Positions 6,965-15,983 of a stretch of DNA of 30,027 bases are shown piece after piece. A program made the translations under genes and the position numbers. This stretch comes from an uncultured Ruminococcus sp. (GTDB lineage: Bacteria > Bacillota > Clostridia > Oscillospirales > Ruminococcaceae), in assembly GCA_902464115.1 (NCBI GenBank), contig CABQIF010000010.1, forward strand, positions 1 through 30,027, in the 5' to 3' direction. Positions within the stretch are counted from its first letter, which is position 1; each line of letters opens with the position of its first letter. Below the pieces are notes generated by a model, which worked only from the letters and a program-made list of their open reading frames with translations, searched no databases and had not been told where the DNA came from.

Positions 6965-8230
6965 ATGCAGACGATTTTATTGCAGCATGCGACCGATGCT
7001 TACGGCGTTTGTAGTGACTTCCTGATTCAGGATGGCATGATTGCCAAACGTGCTTCAGCAGACACCTTGCAGGATGCTGCAGATGTGGTCATTCCGGCAA
7101 ACGGCTTGACCATTTTTCCGGGCTTGTTCGATATGCACGTGCATTTGCGAGATCCCGGTTTTACCCAGAAAGAAGATATTCTGACAGGGGCAGCAGCTGC
7201 CTTGGCTGGCGGTGTAACGGATGTTGCTTGCATGCCAAACACCAAGCCCACCATCGACACCCCCGAAACGGTTCAGTATATTTTAGACAAAGCCGCTCCG
7301 ACTGGGGTCAAGGTACACCCCATTGGCTGCATTACCAACGGCATGAAAGGCGAATCACTCTGTGATTATCCGGCTCTCATGCAGGCTGGTATCTGTGCGA
7401 TTTCCGACGACGGCAGACCGGTAGAGAATGCCGAACAGATGCGGCTGGCTCTGGAACAGGCACGGGATCTGCACTTACCGGTGATTTCCCACTGTGAAGA
7501 CCTCTCCATCATTCACGGCGGTATCGTCAACAAGGGTGCTGTTTCCGAACAGTTACAGGTACAGGGCATGGACAGAGCTTCTGAGGACTATATTACTGCC
7601 AGAGAAATCATTCTGGCTGGCTCGGTGCACGGTTCGATTCACATTGCACACGTCAGCACAAAGGGCAGCGTGGAAATTGTCCGGCTGGCAAAACGGGAGG
7701 GCATTGCCGTCACCTGCGAAACCTGCCCGCATTATTTCCTGCTGACCGAAGAAAAGGTGCTGTCGAAAGATGCCGATTACCGGATGAGTCCACCGCTGCG
7801 GACGGAAGAAGACCGGAAAGCCGTTCTGGAAGGTGTTCTGGATGGGACGATTGATTGTATTGTCACCGACCACGCTCCGCACACACCAGAAGAAAAGAGC
7901 GATTTCTACCATGCACCGAATGGCGTCATCGGCATGGAAACCTCTCTGGCTGCAACGCTGACGCTTTATCATCAGAATCTGTTGACACTGCCGGATATTG
8001 TCCGGCTGATGGCAGACCGCCCAAGAGAAATTCTCCACCTGCCAAAGCAGACCCTCGAAGCAGGTGCACCAGCGAACTTGACGCTGGTCGATTTAAACAA
8101 GGAATGGATCGTTGACCCGAACAAGCTGCACTCCAAGGCTCGCAATGCGGTATTTAAGCACATGCAGTTCCGTGGAAAGGCAGTTTTGACGATGACTGAT
8201 GGGGTCATTCGCTATCGGGACAAGGATTAA
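6965..8230 (+). CDS. pyrC: Dihydroorotase
   Basis: Zinc amidohydrolase that cyclises carbamoyl-aspartate to dihydroorotate, third step of UMP synthesis. The 421-residue length and motifs fit the long (type I) class: FDMHVHLRDPG with zinc-binding H58 and H60, ACMPNTKP, the histidines in VISHCEDL and IHIAHVSTKG, and the catalytic-aspartate segment VTDHAPHTPEEK. Start chosen at MQTILLQ, with GAGAGGACGG upstream; the longer frame overlaps the pyrR 3' end without a ribosome site. Gap of 49 bases after pyrR, 20 bases before pyrF. The preceding pathway step (PyrB) is not encoded in this operon. Confidence 0.95.
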   Translation: MQTILLQHATDAYGVCSDFLIQDGMIAKRASADTLQDAADVVIPANGLTIFPGLFDMHVHLRDPGFTQKEDILTGAAAALAGGVTDVACMPNTKPTIDTPETVQYILDKAAPTGVKVHPIGCITNGMKGESLCDYPALMQAGICAISDDGRPVENAEQMRLALEQARDLHLPVISHCEDLSIIHGGIVNKGAVSEQLQVQGMDRASEDYITAREIILAGSVHGSIHIAHVSTKGSVEIVRLAKREGIAVTCETCPHYFLLTEEKVLSKDADYRMSPPLRTEEDRKAVLEGVLDGTIDCIVTDHAPHTPEEKSDFYHAPNGVIGMETSLAATLTLYHQNLLTLPDIVRLMADRPREILHLPKQTLEAGAPANLTLVDLNKEWIVDPNKLHSKARNAVFKHMQFRGKAVLTMTDGVIRYRDKD

Positions 8231-8250
8231 AATAGAAAGGAACGAACGAT

Positions 8251-9171
8251 ATGGCATTTGACAGATTGATCAAACGCATTCAGGAAACCGGTAACCCCTC
8301 CGTTGCCGGTTTAGACCCAAAGCTGGACTATGTACCGGCATTCATCCGGGAAAAGCACTTTGCTGCGGATGGCATGACCTTAAAGGCAGCTGCAAACGCC
8401 ATCAAGGAATTTAACTTTGCCTTGATTGATGCCCTTGCAGATGTCGTTCCAGCCATCAAGCCACAGGCTGCTTACTATGAAATGTACGGATACGAGGGCG
8501 TTCGGGTGCTGGCGGAAACCATCGCTTATGCACAGAGCAAACACTTATTCGTCATCACAGACGGCAAGCGGAATGACATTGGTGCAACTATGCAGGCATA
8601 TGCAACCGCTCACCTTGGCAGCGTGACCGTTGGAACAGAAACCTTAGAACCGTTCGGAGCAGATGCTCTGACCGTCAACGGCTATCTCGGCACAGACGGC
8701 ATCCGTCCGCTGCTGGATATCTGTGCAGAACGGGACAAGGGTATCTTCGTTCTGGTCAAGACTTCCAACCCGTCCAGCGGCGAATTGCAAGACCAGAAAA
8801 TCGGTGAAAATACCGTTTATGATGTCATGGGCGATATGTGCGAAACTTGGGGTGCGGAACAAATCGGTGCATCCGGCTATTCCGCAGTCGGTGCGGTGGT
8901 CGGTGCGACCTATCCGGAACAGCTCAAGGAATTGCGTGTCCGCCTGCCGCATACGTTCTTCCTCGTGCCGGGTTACGGGGCACAGGGTGGCGGTGCTGCC
9001 GGTGTCGCAGCAGCGTTTGACCAGAATGGTCTTGGTGCAATTGTCAACTCCTCCCGTGGGATCATGTGTGCTTATCAGAAAGAAGCAGATTGTCCGGCAG
9101 AAGATTTTGCAGGTGCTGCTCGTCGGGAAGCCATCCGGATGCGGGAAGATTTGTGCAGCCATATTCAATAA
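8251..9171 (+). CDS. pyrF: Orotidine 5'-phosphate decarboxylase (type 2)
   Basis: Last step of UMP synthesis, OMP to UMP and CO2. At 306 residues it belongs to the longer PyrF subfamily rather than the roughly 235-residue form. The catalytic DGKRNDIG (D104, K106, D109) is intact, as are the N-terminal AGLDPKLDYVP, the VLVKTSNPSSGELQ loop and the phosphate-binding VPGYGAQGG. The ATG start follows AGAAAGGAACG. It sits between pyrC and carA with short gaps, in the pyr operon under PyrR control. Confidence 0.95.
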   Translation: MAFDRLIKRIQETGNPSVAGLDPKLDYVPAFIREKHFAADGMTLKAAANAIKEFNFALIDALADVVPAIKPQAAYYEMYGYEGVRVLAETIAYAQSKHLFVITDGKRNDIGATMQAYATAHLGSVTVGTETLEPFGADALTVNGYLGTDGIRPLLDICAERDKGIFVLVKTSNPSSGELQDQKIGENTVYDVMGDMCETWGAEQIGASGYSAVGAVVGATYPEQLKELRVRLPHTFFLVPGYGAQGGGAAGVAAAFDQNGLGAIVNSSRGIMCAYQKEADCPAEDFAGAARREAIRMREDLCSHIQ

Positions 9172-9194
9172 CTTTTGGAAAGGACTATTATACT

Positions 9195-10301
9195 ATGTCT
9201 TTGTTTAATCAAGGAGAGAAAGCGTATCTCCTGCTTGCAGACGGTACGATTTTAGAAGGCATCCATTTTGGTGTCAAGGGAACGGCGATCGGAGAAGTTG
9301 TATTTACAACCGGTATGACTGCCTATCAGGAAACCATGACCGACCCGAGCTATTACGGTCAGCTGGTTATCCAGACCTTTCCGCTGATCGGAAACTACGG
9401 CGTGAACGAAGCAGACAGCGAATCTGACCGCTCCTATATCCGTGGCTATATCGTACGGGAATGGTGCAATACCCCGTCGAACTTCCGGATGGAAGGCGAT
9501 GTTAATTCGTTCTTAATCGAACAGAACATCATCGGCATCCACAGCATTGATACCCGTAGCCTGACCCGAAAGATTCGGGAATACGGTGTCATGAACGGTG
9601 CAATCACCACGGAAGATGTCTATGCACAGAAAGATGCCCTGCTGGAACAGATTCGTGCTTACACCGTGAAGAACGCCATCTGCTCTGTCACAGGCGACAA
9701 GAAGCGGGTCTACAGCAACCCGAACCCGAAGTATCGGGTGGCACTGTTCGACTTTGGCTACAAGCGGAACATCCGGAATGAACTGGTTGCCCGTGGATGT
9801 GAGGTCACCGTTCTGCCGGCTCTGACCAGTGCAGAAGAAGTCAAGGCAATGGCTCCGGACGGCATCATGCTGTCGAATGGCCCTGGCGACCCGACCGAAA
9901 ATCAGGCAGTCATCGACAATGTGCGTGCAGTCGCAGAACTGGGCATTCCGATCTTCGGCATCTGCCTGGGACATCAGCTGCTGGCACTCTCACAGGGTGC
10001 TCGCACCGAAAAGCTGAAGTATGGTCACCGTGGTGCAAACCAGCCGGTTATCGACTTGCAGAGCGGCCGCACCTATGTTACCAGCCAGAACCACGGCTAT
10101 GCCGTTGTTGGCGACAGCTTAGACCCGTCCATCGGAACGGTTTCCCACGTCAACGCCAACGACCACACCTGTGAAGGCATTCGGTATCACAAAATCAACG
10201 CCTTTACCGTACAGTTCCATCCGGAAGCACACGGCGGCCCGTTGGATACTGCATACTTGTTTGATGAATTCCTTGCTGGAATGGAAAAGGAGAAAATGTA
10301 A
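9195..10301 (+). CDS. carA: Carbamoyl-phosphate synthase small subunit
   Basis: Glutaminase subunit delivering ammonia to CarB. The 368-residue protein has an N-terminal CPSase small-chain domain and a C-terminal class I glutamine amidotransferase domain with nucleophile C257 in GICLGHQ and H342/E344 in FHPEAHGGP. Start chosen at MSLFNQGEKAYLL, with GGAAAGGAC upstream; the longer frame overlaps pyrF. CarB begins 2 bases after its stop. Location in the pyr operon implies regulation by UMP, although carbamoyl phosphate also serves arginine synthesis. Confidence 0.96.
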   Translation: MSLFNQGEKAYLLLADGTILEGIHFGVKGTAIGEVVFTTGMTAYQETMTDPSYYGQLVIQTFPLIGNYGVNEADSESDRSYIRGYIVREWCNTPSNFRMEGDVNSFLIEQNIIGIHSIDTRSLTRKIREYGVMNGAITTEDVYAQKDALLEQIRAYTVKNAICSVTGDKKRVYSNPNPKYRVALFDFGYKRNIRNELVARGCEVTVLPALTSAEEVKAMAPDGIMLSNGPGDPTENQAVIDNVRAVAELGIPIFGICLGHQLLALSQGARTEKLKYGHRGANQPVIDLQSGRTYVTSQNHGYAVVGDSLDPSIGTVSHVNANDHTCEGIRYHKINAFTVQFHPEAHGGPLDTAYLFDEFLAGMEKEKM

Positions 10302-10303
10302 CC

Positions 10304-13300
10304 ATGCCATTGAGAAGCGATATAAAAAAGGTACTCGTAATTGGTTCTGGCCCGATTATCATCGGACAGGCAGCCGAATTTGACTATGCCGGCACACAGG
10401 CTTGCCGTGCATTGAAGCAGGAGGGCATTGAAGTTGTGCTCATCAACTCCAACCCTGCAACCATCATGACCGACAAGGCAATGGCAGATAAGGTTTATAT
10501 TGAACCGCTGACCTTGGACGTTGTAAAGCGGATTATCCAGATTGAAAAGCCGGACAGCCTGCTCTCCACCATGGGCGGTCAGACAGGCTTGACCCTCTCT
10601 ATGCAGCTGGCAGAAGAAGGCTTCCTGGAAGCAAACGGTGTCAAACTGCTGGGGGCTGACCCGCTCACCATCCACAAGGCAGAAGACCGTCAGGCATTCA
10701 AGGACACCATGGAAAAAATCAATCAGCCATGTATCCCGTCTAAGGTTGTTGAAACGGTAGAAGATGCGGTTGCCTTTGCAAAAGAAATTCACTATCCGGT
10801 CATCGTGCGTCCGGCATTCACCCTCGGCGGTACTGGCGGCGGCATTGCAGACAACGAAGAAATGCTGCGGGATATTTGTAAGAACGGTCTGCGGCTCTCT
10901 CCGATCACACAGGTTCTGATTGAAAAATGTATCAGCGGCTGGAAAGAAATTGAATTTGAAGTCATCCGTGACCGCAAGGGCAATGTTATTACCGTCTGCT
11001 CCATGGAAAACTTCGACCCAGTCGGCATTCATACCGGCGACAGCATCGTTATCGCTCCGGCAGTCACCCTGACCGACCGGGAATACCAGATGCTGAGAAC
11101 TGCTGCCATCAACATCATCTCTGAATTGAAGGTAGAGGGCGGCTGCAACTGTCAATTTGCTCTGCATCCAACCAGCATGCAGTATGCAGTTATCGAAGTA
11201 AATCCTCGTGTATCCCGTTCTTCTGCACTGGCTTCCAAGGCGACTGGTTACCCGATTGCAAAGGTTGCAACCAGAATCGCCATCGGTTACACATTGGATG
11301 AAATCATCAACCAGGTAACCGGCAAGACTTACGCTTGCTTTGAACCGGCTCTGGACTATGTCGTTGTAAAGTACCCAAAGTGGGCATTTGATAAATTTGT
11401 CTATGCAAAGCGGACACTGGGCACTCAGATGAAGGCAACCGGTGAAGTCATGGCAATCGGTACGAGCTTTGAACAGGCAATCATGAAGGCCGTTCGTTCT
11501 ATTGAATTGGGCGTTGACTCCATGAACATGAAGAAATATGCAAAGATGTCGCTGGATGAAATCATGGAACACCTGAAGGTGGTCGATGATGAACGGGCAT
11601 TCCAAGTATTTGAAGCCCTGAAGCGTGGCGTGACGGTTGAAGAACTGCACGAAAAGACCATGATCGACTGCTGGTTCTTGAACAAGCTGCTGAATCTGGT
11701 ACACCTCGAACAGTGGCTGGCAGACGGAACCCTCACCGAACAGAAGTACAAGCTGGCAAAACAGTACGGCTATCTGGACAGCACCATCGAACGGATGTCT
11801 GGTCAGAAGTGCCCGATGCATCAGCATGCTGTTTATAAGATGGTTGATACCTGTGCCGGCGAATTCAAGGCAGAAACCCCTTACTTCTATTCCACTTATG
11901 ACGAAGAAAACGAAGCCCTCCAGTTCATGGAACGGACGGCTTCCGGCAAGAAGAAAGTCATTGTATTCGGTTCTGGCCCGATCCGGATCGGTCAGGGGAT
12001 TGAATTTGACTACTGCTCGGTACACTGTGTATGGACACTGAAAGAAATGGGCTATGAAGCCATTATCTGCAACAACAATCCGGAAACCGTTTCCACGGAC
12101 TTTGATACCGGCGACCGCCTGTATTTCGACCCGCTGACCAAGGAGGACGTTGCCAACATCGTCCAGACCGAACAGCCGTATGGCGTTGTGGTTCAGTTCG
12201 GCGGACAGACTGCCATCAACCTGACACGGTATCTGTCTGACATGGGCGTGAAGATTTTGGGTACAACCGCAGATGATATTGATGCGGCTGAAGACAGAGA
12301 ACGGTTCGATGAACTGCTTGCAAAGTGCGGCATTCCTCGTCCGGCTGGCTTGACTGTTATGAACACCGAAGAAGCATTGGCTGCTGCAAAACAGCTGGGC
12401 TACCCGGTTCTGATGCGTCCGTCCTATGTCCTCGGCGGTCAGAATATGATTATTGCACATTCCGATAAGGATATTGTCGAATACATGGCAATCATCATGA
12501 GCCACATGATTGAAAATCCGGTTCTGATTGATAAGTATATGATGGGTACAGAAGTCGAAGTCGATGCGATTTGTGATGGAACAGACTTCCTCATTCCGGG
12601 TATTATGGAACACGTGGAACGTGCTGGTATTCACTCCGGTGACTCCATCTCCATCTATCCGGCTCAGAACCTGAACCAGAAGATCACCAATACCATTGTC
12701 CGGTACACGGGCTTGCTGGCAAAGGAACTGCACGCAGTCGGCTTGATCAACATTCAGTATGTAGTCTATAACAATGAAGTTTATGTCATCGAAGTAAACC
12801 CTCGTTCTTCCAGAACCGTTCCGTATATCAGCAAGGTAACCGGTATCCCGATGGTTGACCTCGCAACAAAGATTATGCTGGGCGAAACCCTGAAGAGCCT
12901 CGGCTATGAAAGCGGTCTGTATCCGTCCGGCGACTATGTTGCAGTCAAAGTTCCTGTCTTTAGCTTTGAAAAGCTGCAGGATGTGGATACCATGTTAGGG
13001 CCGGAAATGAAGTCCACTGGTGAATGCCTGGGCATTGGCAGAACCTTTGAAGATGCTCTGCTGAAGGGCTTGATTGCTGCCGGATACGACCTCAAGAAAG
13101 AAGGCGGCGTGCTGATTTCCGTTCGGGATTCCGACAAGCAGGAAATCATCCCGATTGCAGACCGGTTCTCACGGATGGGCTTTGAACTGTACGGCACAAG
13201 CGGAACAGCAAATGTTCTGAACCACAATATGATTGCAACCAATCTGGTTCGGAAGATTTCCGAGGGCGAACCGAACACCATCACCCTGCTGGAAAGCGGT

Positions 13301-13495
13301 AAGATTCACTATATGATCTCCACTTCCGAAAAAGGCAGAATGCCGGCAAGAGATAGCGTTAAGATGCGGAGAAAGTCTGTAGAACGCTCGATTTGCTGTC
13401 TGACTGCCATCGACACCGCTTCGGCTCTGTCCAAGATTCTGGAATCCGGTCGCAGCATTGATGATGTGGAACTGATTGACATCACAAAGATCTAA
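10304..13495 (+). CDS. carB: Carbamoyl-phosphate synthase large subunit
   Basis: Makes carbamoyl phosphate from ammonia, bicarbonate and two ATP. The 1063-residue protein has the full duplicated architecture: two pre-ATP-grasp/ATP-grasp halves, opening with GSGPIIIGQAAEFDYAG and, near residue 549, GSGPIRIGQGIEFDYC. ATP-grasp segments such as RPAFTLGGTGGG and RPSYVLGGQNM and the Mg-binding EVNPR(V/S)SR occur once per half. A C-terminal allosteric MGS-like domain runs from about residue 930. AAGGAGAAAA from the end of carA provides the ribosome site, so the two are translationally coupled. A very long antisense frame across it reflects codon bias, not a gene. Confidence 0.97.
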   Translation: MPLRSDIKKVLVIGSGPIIIGQAAEFDYAGTQACRALKQEGIEVVLINSNPATIMTDKAMADKVYIEPLTLDVVKRIIQIEKPDSLLSTMGGQTGLTLSMQLAEEGFLEANGVKLLGADPLTIHKAEDRQAFKDTMEKINQPCIPSKVVETVEDAVAFAKEIHYPVIVRPAFTLGGTGGGIADNEEMLRDICKNGLRLSPITQVLIEKCISGWKEIEFEVIRDRKGNVITVCSMENFDPVGIHTGDSIVIAPAVTLTDREYQMLRTAAINIISELKVEGGCNCQFALHPTSMQYAVIEVNPRVSRSSALASKATGYPIAKVATRIAIGYTLDEIINQVTGKTYACFEPALDYVVVKYPKWAFDKFVYAKRTLGTQMKATGEVMAIGTSFEQAIMKAVRSIELGVDSMNMKKYAKMSLDEIMEHLKVVDDERAFQVFEALKRGVTVEELHEKTMIDCWFLNKLLNLVHLEQWLADGTLTEQKYKLAKQYGYLDSTIERMSGQKCPMHQHAVYKMVDTCAGEFKAETPYFYSTYDEENEALQFMERTASGKKKVIVFGSGPIRIGQGIEFDYCSVHCVWTLKEMGYEAIICNNNPETVSTDFDTGDRLYFDPLTKEDVANIVQTEQPYGVVVQFGGQTAINLTRYLSDMGVKILGTTADDIDAAEDRERFDELLAKCGIPRPAGLTVMNTEEALAAAKQLGYPVLMRPSYVLGGQNMIIAHSDKDIVEYMAIIMSHMIENPVLIDKYMMGTEVEVDAICDGTDFLIPGIMEHVERAGIHSGDSISIYPAQNLNQKITNTIVRYTGLLAKELHAVGLINIQYVVYNNEVYVIEVNPRSSRTVPYISKVTGIPMVDLATKIMLGETLKSLGYESGLYPSGDYVAVKVPVFSFEKLQDVDTMLGPEMKSTGECLGIGRTFEDALLKGLIAAGYDLKKEGGVLISVRDSDKQEIIPIADRFSRMGFELYGTSGTANVLNHNMIATNLVRKISEGEPNTITLLESGKIHYMISTSEKGRMPARDSVKMRRKSVERSICCLTAIDTASALSKILESGRSIDDVELIDITKI

Positions 13496-13525
13496 CTCAT
13501 TTCCACTGAATTATCCAACGTGAAA

Positions 13526-13557
13526 AAATGCGGATAGGATCTTTCCTATCCGCATTT
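13526..13557. other. Strong intercistronic hairpin between carB and pyrK
   Basis: A perfect 14-bp stem, AAATGCGGATAGGA (13526-13539) with its complement (13544-13557), around a TCTT loop. On the plus strand only TTT then CC follows, so it is a poor terminator there. On the minus strand it ends in a six-T run. As no minus-strand gene is nearby, it is more likely an mRNA-stabilising or partial-attenuation element inside the operon. The pyrK ribosome site follows at 13566-13571. Confidence 0.6.
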
Positions 13558-13580
13558 CCAAAAAAAGGAGGCGTTTTTCT

Positions 13581-14354
13581 ATGCATTACTTACAGGGTCG
13601 CTATCCTGTGTTAGAAAAAAAGATTCTGGCAAAGAATATGGTGCAATATGTTATTCTCTGTCCGGAAATCGCAGCGGCTGCCCAGCCGGGGCAGTTCGTC
13701 CACATTCTTCCAGTCGGCCATACCTTACGCCGCCCGATTTCTCTTTGCGGCATTGACAAGGAAAAGGGCACGATTTGCATCGTCTTTGAATTAAAGGGCA
13801 GCGGAACGGAAACCCTCGCAGCCTGCAATGTCGGCGACTGCATGGACGTGCTTGGCCCTCTGGGACATGGCTTCACCCTGCTGCCGGATGCAAAACGGGT
13901 GGTTCTGCTGGGCGGCGGAATCGGAAATCCGCCGATGCTCCCACTGGCTCAGTATTATCAGGAACGGGCAACCGTTATCAGCGGCTTCCGCAGTGCGGAA
14001 TTTGTCATCTTACAAGAGGCGTTTCAGGCTGCTGGTGCAGAAACAATTCTCTGCACCGATAACGGAACAGTCGGACGGCATGGACTGGTCACAGAACCGC
14101 TGCAAGAACTGCTGCAAACCCAGCAGATTGATGCCGTTTATGCCTGCGGCCCGAAGCCGATGCTCCGTGCGATTGCAAACCTCGCCAACAACGCTGATGT
14201 GTTCTGTGAAGTTTCACTGGAAGAACGCATGGGCTGCGGCATTGGTGCGTGTCTGGTCTGTGCCTGCAAGCTGGAACGGGAAGGAAAATCCGTTTCCGCT
14301 CATGTTTGTAAAGATGGCCCTGTATTTTCTGCAAAGGAGGTTGTTTGGGAATGA
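13581..14354 (+). CDS. pyrK: Dihydroorotate dehydrogenase electron-transfer subunit
   Basis: FAD and [2Fe-2S] subunit that passes electrons from PyrD to NAD+ in class 1B dihydroorotate dehydrogenase. The 257-residue protein has a flavin-binding front domain (RPISLCGID near 51-59), an NAD-binding GGGIGNPPML (111-120) and the cluster cysteines C219, C224, C227 and C243 in CGIGACLVCACK...HVCKDGPVF. The ATG start has AAGGAGG about 10 bases upstream. Its stop overlaps the pyrD start as ATGA, supporting coupled synthesis of the two subunits. Confidence 0.96.
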   Translation: MHYLQGRYPVLEKKILAKNMVQYVILCPEIAAAAQPGQFVHILPVGHTLRRPISLCGIDKEKGTICIVFELKGSGTETLAACNVGDCMDVLGPLGHGFTLLPDAKRVVLLGGGIGNPPMLPLAQYYQERATVISGFRSAEFVILQEAFQAAGAETILCTDNGTVGRHGLVTEPLQELLQTQQIDAVYACGPKPMLRAIANLANNADVFCEVSLEERMGCGIGACLVCACKLEREGKSVSAHVCKDGPVFSAKEVVWE

Positions 14355-15262
14355 CCGATTTATCTGTTTCAGTAGCGGATGTTCCGTTTAAAAATCCAAT
14401 TATTCCGGCTTCCGGTGTGTTCGGATACGGACACGAATATGAAGAACTGTTCCCACTTTCCAAGCTGGGCGGTATCGCCACCAAGGGAACAACGATTACG
14501 CCCCGTCCGGGCAACCCCTCCCCTCGAATTGCAGAAACACCGTCTGGAATGCTGAACTCTGTCGGCTTACAGAATCCGGGCATTGATGCTTTCATTGAAC
14601 GGGAACTGCCGTACCTGCTGACCAAGGACACGGTAATTCTCGCCAACATTGCTGGCTCGACCATTGAAGAATGTGTCACGATTGCAGAACGGCTCGACCA
14701 GACCGATGTCCACATGATTGAACTGAACATCTCCTGCCCGAACGTGAAAAAGGGCGGTGCTGCGTTCGGCGTACACTGTGACTCTGCGGAACGCATTACT
14801 GCGGCTGTTCGGCAGGCAACCAAAAAGCCGCTGGTGGTCAAGCTCTCTCCCAATGTAACCGACATCACCGAAATTGCAAAGGCAGTGGAAGCTGCTGGAG
14901 CAGATGCCGTTTCCCTCATCAATACCCTGTTGGGCATGCGGATTGACATCCGTTCCAAGCGTCCGATTCTGCGGAACAATGTCGGCGGAATGTCTGGCCC
15001 AGCTGTCTTCCCGATTGCCGTTCGGATGGTATGGCAGGTTTCCAACGCCGTTTCTATTCCAGTCATCGGTATGGGCGGTGTGGACAGCGGTGCAGCTGCC
15101 ATGGAAATGATGCTGGCTGGAGCAAGTGCGGTACAGGTGGGGGCTGCGATTTTCACTGACCCGTATGCACCCGTTCGCATTGTCGAAGAATTGCAGGCAC
15201 TGCTCGAAGAACAGCACATTGCAGATGTAAAAGAACTCATCGGTGCTGTAAAGCCGTGGTAA
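14351..15262 (+). CDS. pyrD: Dihydroorotate dehydrogenase, catalytic subunit (class 1B)
   Basis: FMN enzyme oxidising dihydroorotate to orotate, with NAD+ reduced through PyrK. 303 residues. The catalytic cysteine C129 lies in LNISCPNVKKGG, whose cysteine (not serine) base marks class 1. Substrate-loop NSVGLQNPG (about 69-77) and FMN-binding VIGMGGVDSG are present. Start chosen at MTDLSV: AGGAGG (14335-14340) is 10 bases upstream and the ATG overlaps the pyrK stop. A TTG 6 bases earlier is too close to the ribosome site. Confidence 0.95.
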   Translation: MTDLSVSVADVPFKNPIIPASGVFGYGHEYEELFPLSKLGGIATKGTTITPRPGNPSPRIAETPSGMLNSVGLQNPGIDAFIERELPYLLTKDTVILANIAGSTIEECVTIAERLDQTDVHMIELNISCPNVKKGGAAFGVHCDSAERITAAVRQATKKPLVVKLSPNVTDITEIAKAVEAAGADAVSLINTLLGMRIDIRSKRPILRNNVGGMSGPAVFPIAVRMVWQVSNAVSIPVIGMGGVDSGAAAMEMMLAGASAVQVGAAIFTDPYAPVRIVEELQALLEEQHIADVKELIGAVKPW

Positions 15263-15277
15263 GCCGGAGGAACTGCG

Positions 15278-15715
15278 ATGATTATTTTAGGTGTAGACTT
15301 TGGCGAAGCCAGAACCGGACTTGCCATCTGTGACCGCTCGGAACTGCTGGCTTCTCCAGTCGGAACGATTGCAGAAACAGACTTTGATACCTGCGTAGAA
15401 AAAGTTGCAGCAGCCGCAAAAGAACGGCGAGCAGAACGCATTGTGGTCGGCTATCCCAAAAATATGAACGGCACGATCGGCGAACGGGCAGAACGCTGCC
15501 AGCAGTTCGCCGCATGCCTGAAAGAAAAAACCAATCTTCCAACGGTGCTCTGGGATGAACGCAGCACAACCGTCACCGCCCACCAGTATTTGAATCAAAC
15601 CAATACCCGTGGCAAAAAAAGAAAAGCGGTCGTGGATACGGTTGCAGCAACCATCATCTTAGAGAGTTATCTTGCGTATCGCAAACACCATCCGGAGGAC
15701 TGTTCAGAACATTAA
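15278..15715 (+). CDS. ruvX: RuvX/YqgF pre-16S rRNA nuclease
   Basis: RNase H-fold protein of the YqgF family, originally called a putative Holliday junction resolvase and implicated in maturing the 16S rRNA 5' end. The 145-residue size is typical. Family motifs are the N-terminal ILGVDFGEARTGLAI (first catalytic Asp), VVGYPKNMNGTIGERA and LWDERSTTVTA, with a final VDTVAATIILESYL. The ribosome site GGAGG is 8 bases from the ATG. It follows pyrD by 15 bases and is probably a passenger of the pyr operon. Its last 12 bases overlap a convergent small gene. Confidence 0.93.
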   Translation: MIILGVDFGEARTGLAICDRSELLASPVGTIAETDFDTCVEKVAAAAKERRAERIVVGYPKNMNGTIGERAERCQQFAACLKEKTNLPTVLWDERSTTVTAHQYLNQTNTRGKKRKAVVDTVAATIILESYLAYRKHHPEDCSEH

Positions 15716-15877
15716 CGAACCGATATCGTCCAGAACACAGCCAACGGCTTTCATCGCCTTGTTTGCGTTCTTCCGAATATCATGCTTCTGACGGGATGTG
15801 GCTTTGGAAAGCAAATAGCAAGCCGTTCCAACGGCTGTTCCAACGCCAACGCCCCGTACAACAGATTTCAGATTCAT
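15704..15877 (-). CDS. Small convergent protein with glycine-zipper-like N-terminus
   Basis: A 57-codon frame beginning MNLKSVVRGVGVGTAVGTAC and ending DDIGSLMF. I do not recognise the family. The first 24 residues are glycine/alanine-rich and hydrophobic (GVGVGTAVGTACYLL), suggesting a single membrane helix or glycine zipper. The rest is a basic, probably helical segment (SRQKHDIRKNANKAMK). Support for a real gene: ATG preceded by GGAGG at 8-base spacing, family-like composition, and no competing plus-strand gene. It overlaps the ruvX 3' end by 12 bases tail to tail. No convincing promoter was found. Its ribosome site lies in the left arm of a hairpin that acts on the plus strand. Confidence 0.65.
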   Translation of the reverse strand: MNLKSVVRGVGVGTAVGTACYLLSKATSRQKHDIRKNANKAMKAVGCVLDDIGSLMF

Positions 15878-15880
15878 ACA

Positions 15881-15958
15881 AGCTGCCTCCTCTCCTGCGA
15901 AACTGGAAATAGGATTCCACCGTTCGTTGCAAATATACGACAGGAGGCGGCTTTTTTT
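15881..15958 (+). terminator. Probable terminator or attenuator between ruvX and trmL
   Basis: AGCTGCCTCCT (15881-15891) pairs with AGGAGGCGGCT (15942-15952), 11 bp with one G-U, around a 50-base insert that itself holds a short TGGAA/TTCCA hairpin. Seven T follow (15952-15958). The G-U becomes A-C on the minus strand, so the plus strand is the likely functional one. It ends 26 bases before trmL, leaving no room for a separate trmL promoter downstream. Confidence 0.6.
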
Positions 15959-15983
15959 GTAAAAAGGAAGGATTTTGTCGTTG

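Noticed and set aside
10187..12733. 848-codon open frame on the minus strand
   Set aside because: It is antisense to carB, whose full-length motifs are unmistakable. The frame stays open because carB rarely uses TTA, CTA and TCA codons. No ribosome site or recognisable domain.
14089..15441. 450-codon open frame on the minus strand
   Set aside because: Antisense to pyrK, pyrD and ruvX. Ser/Ala/Pro-rich low-complexity product typical of a shadow frame.
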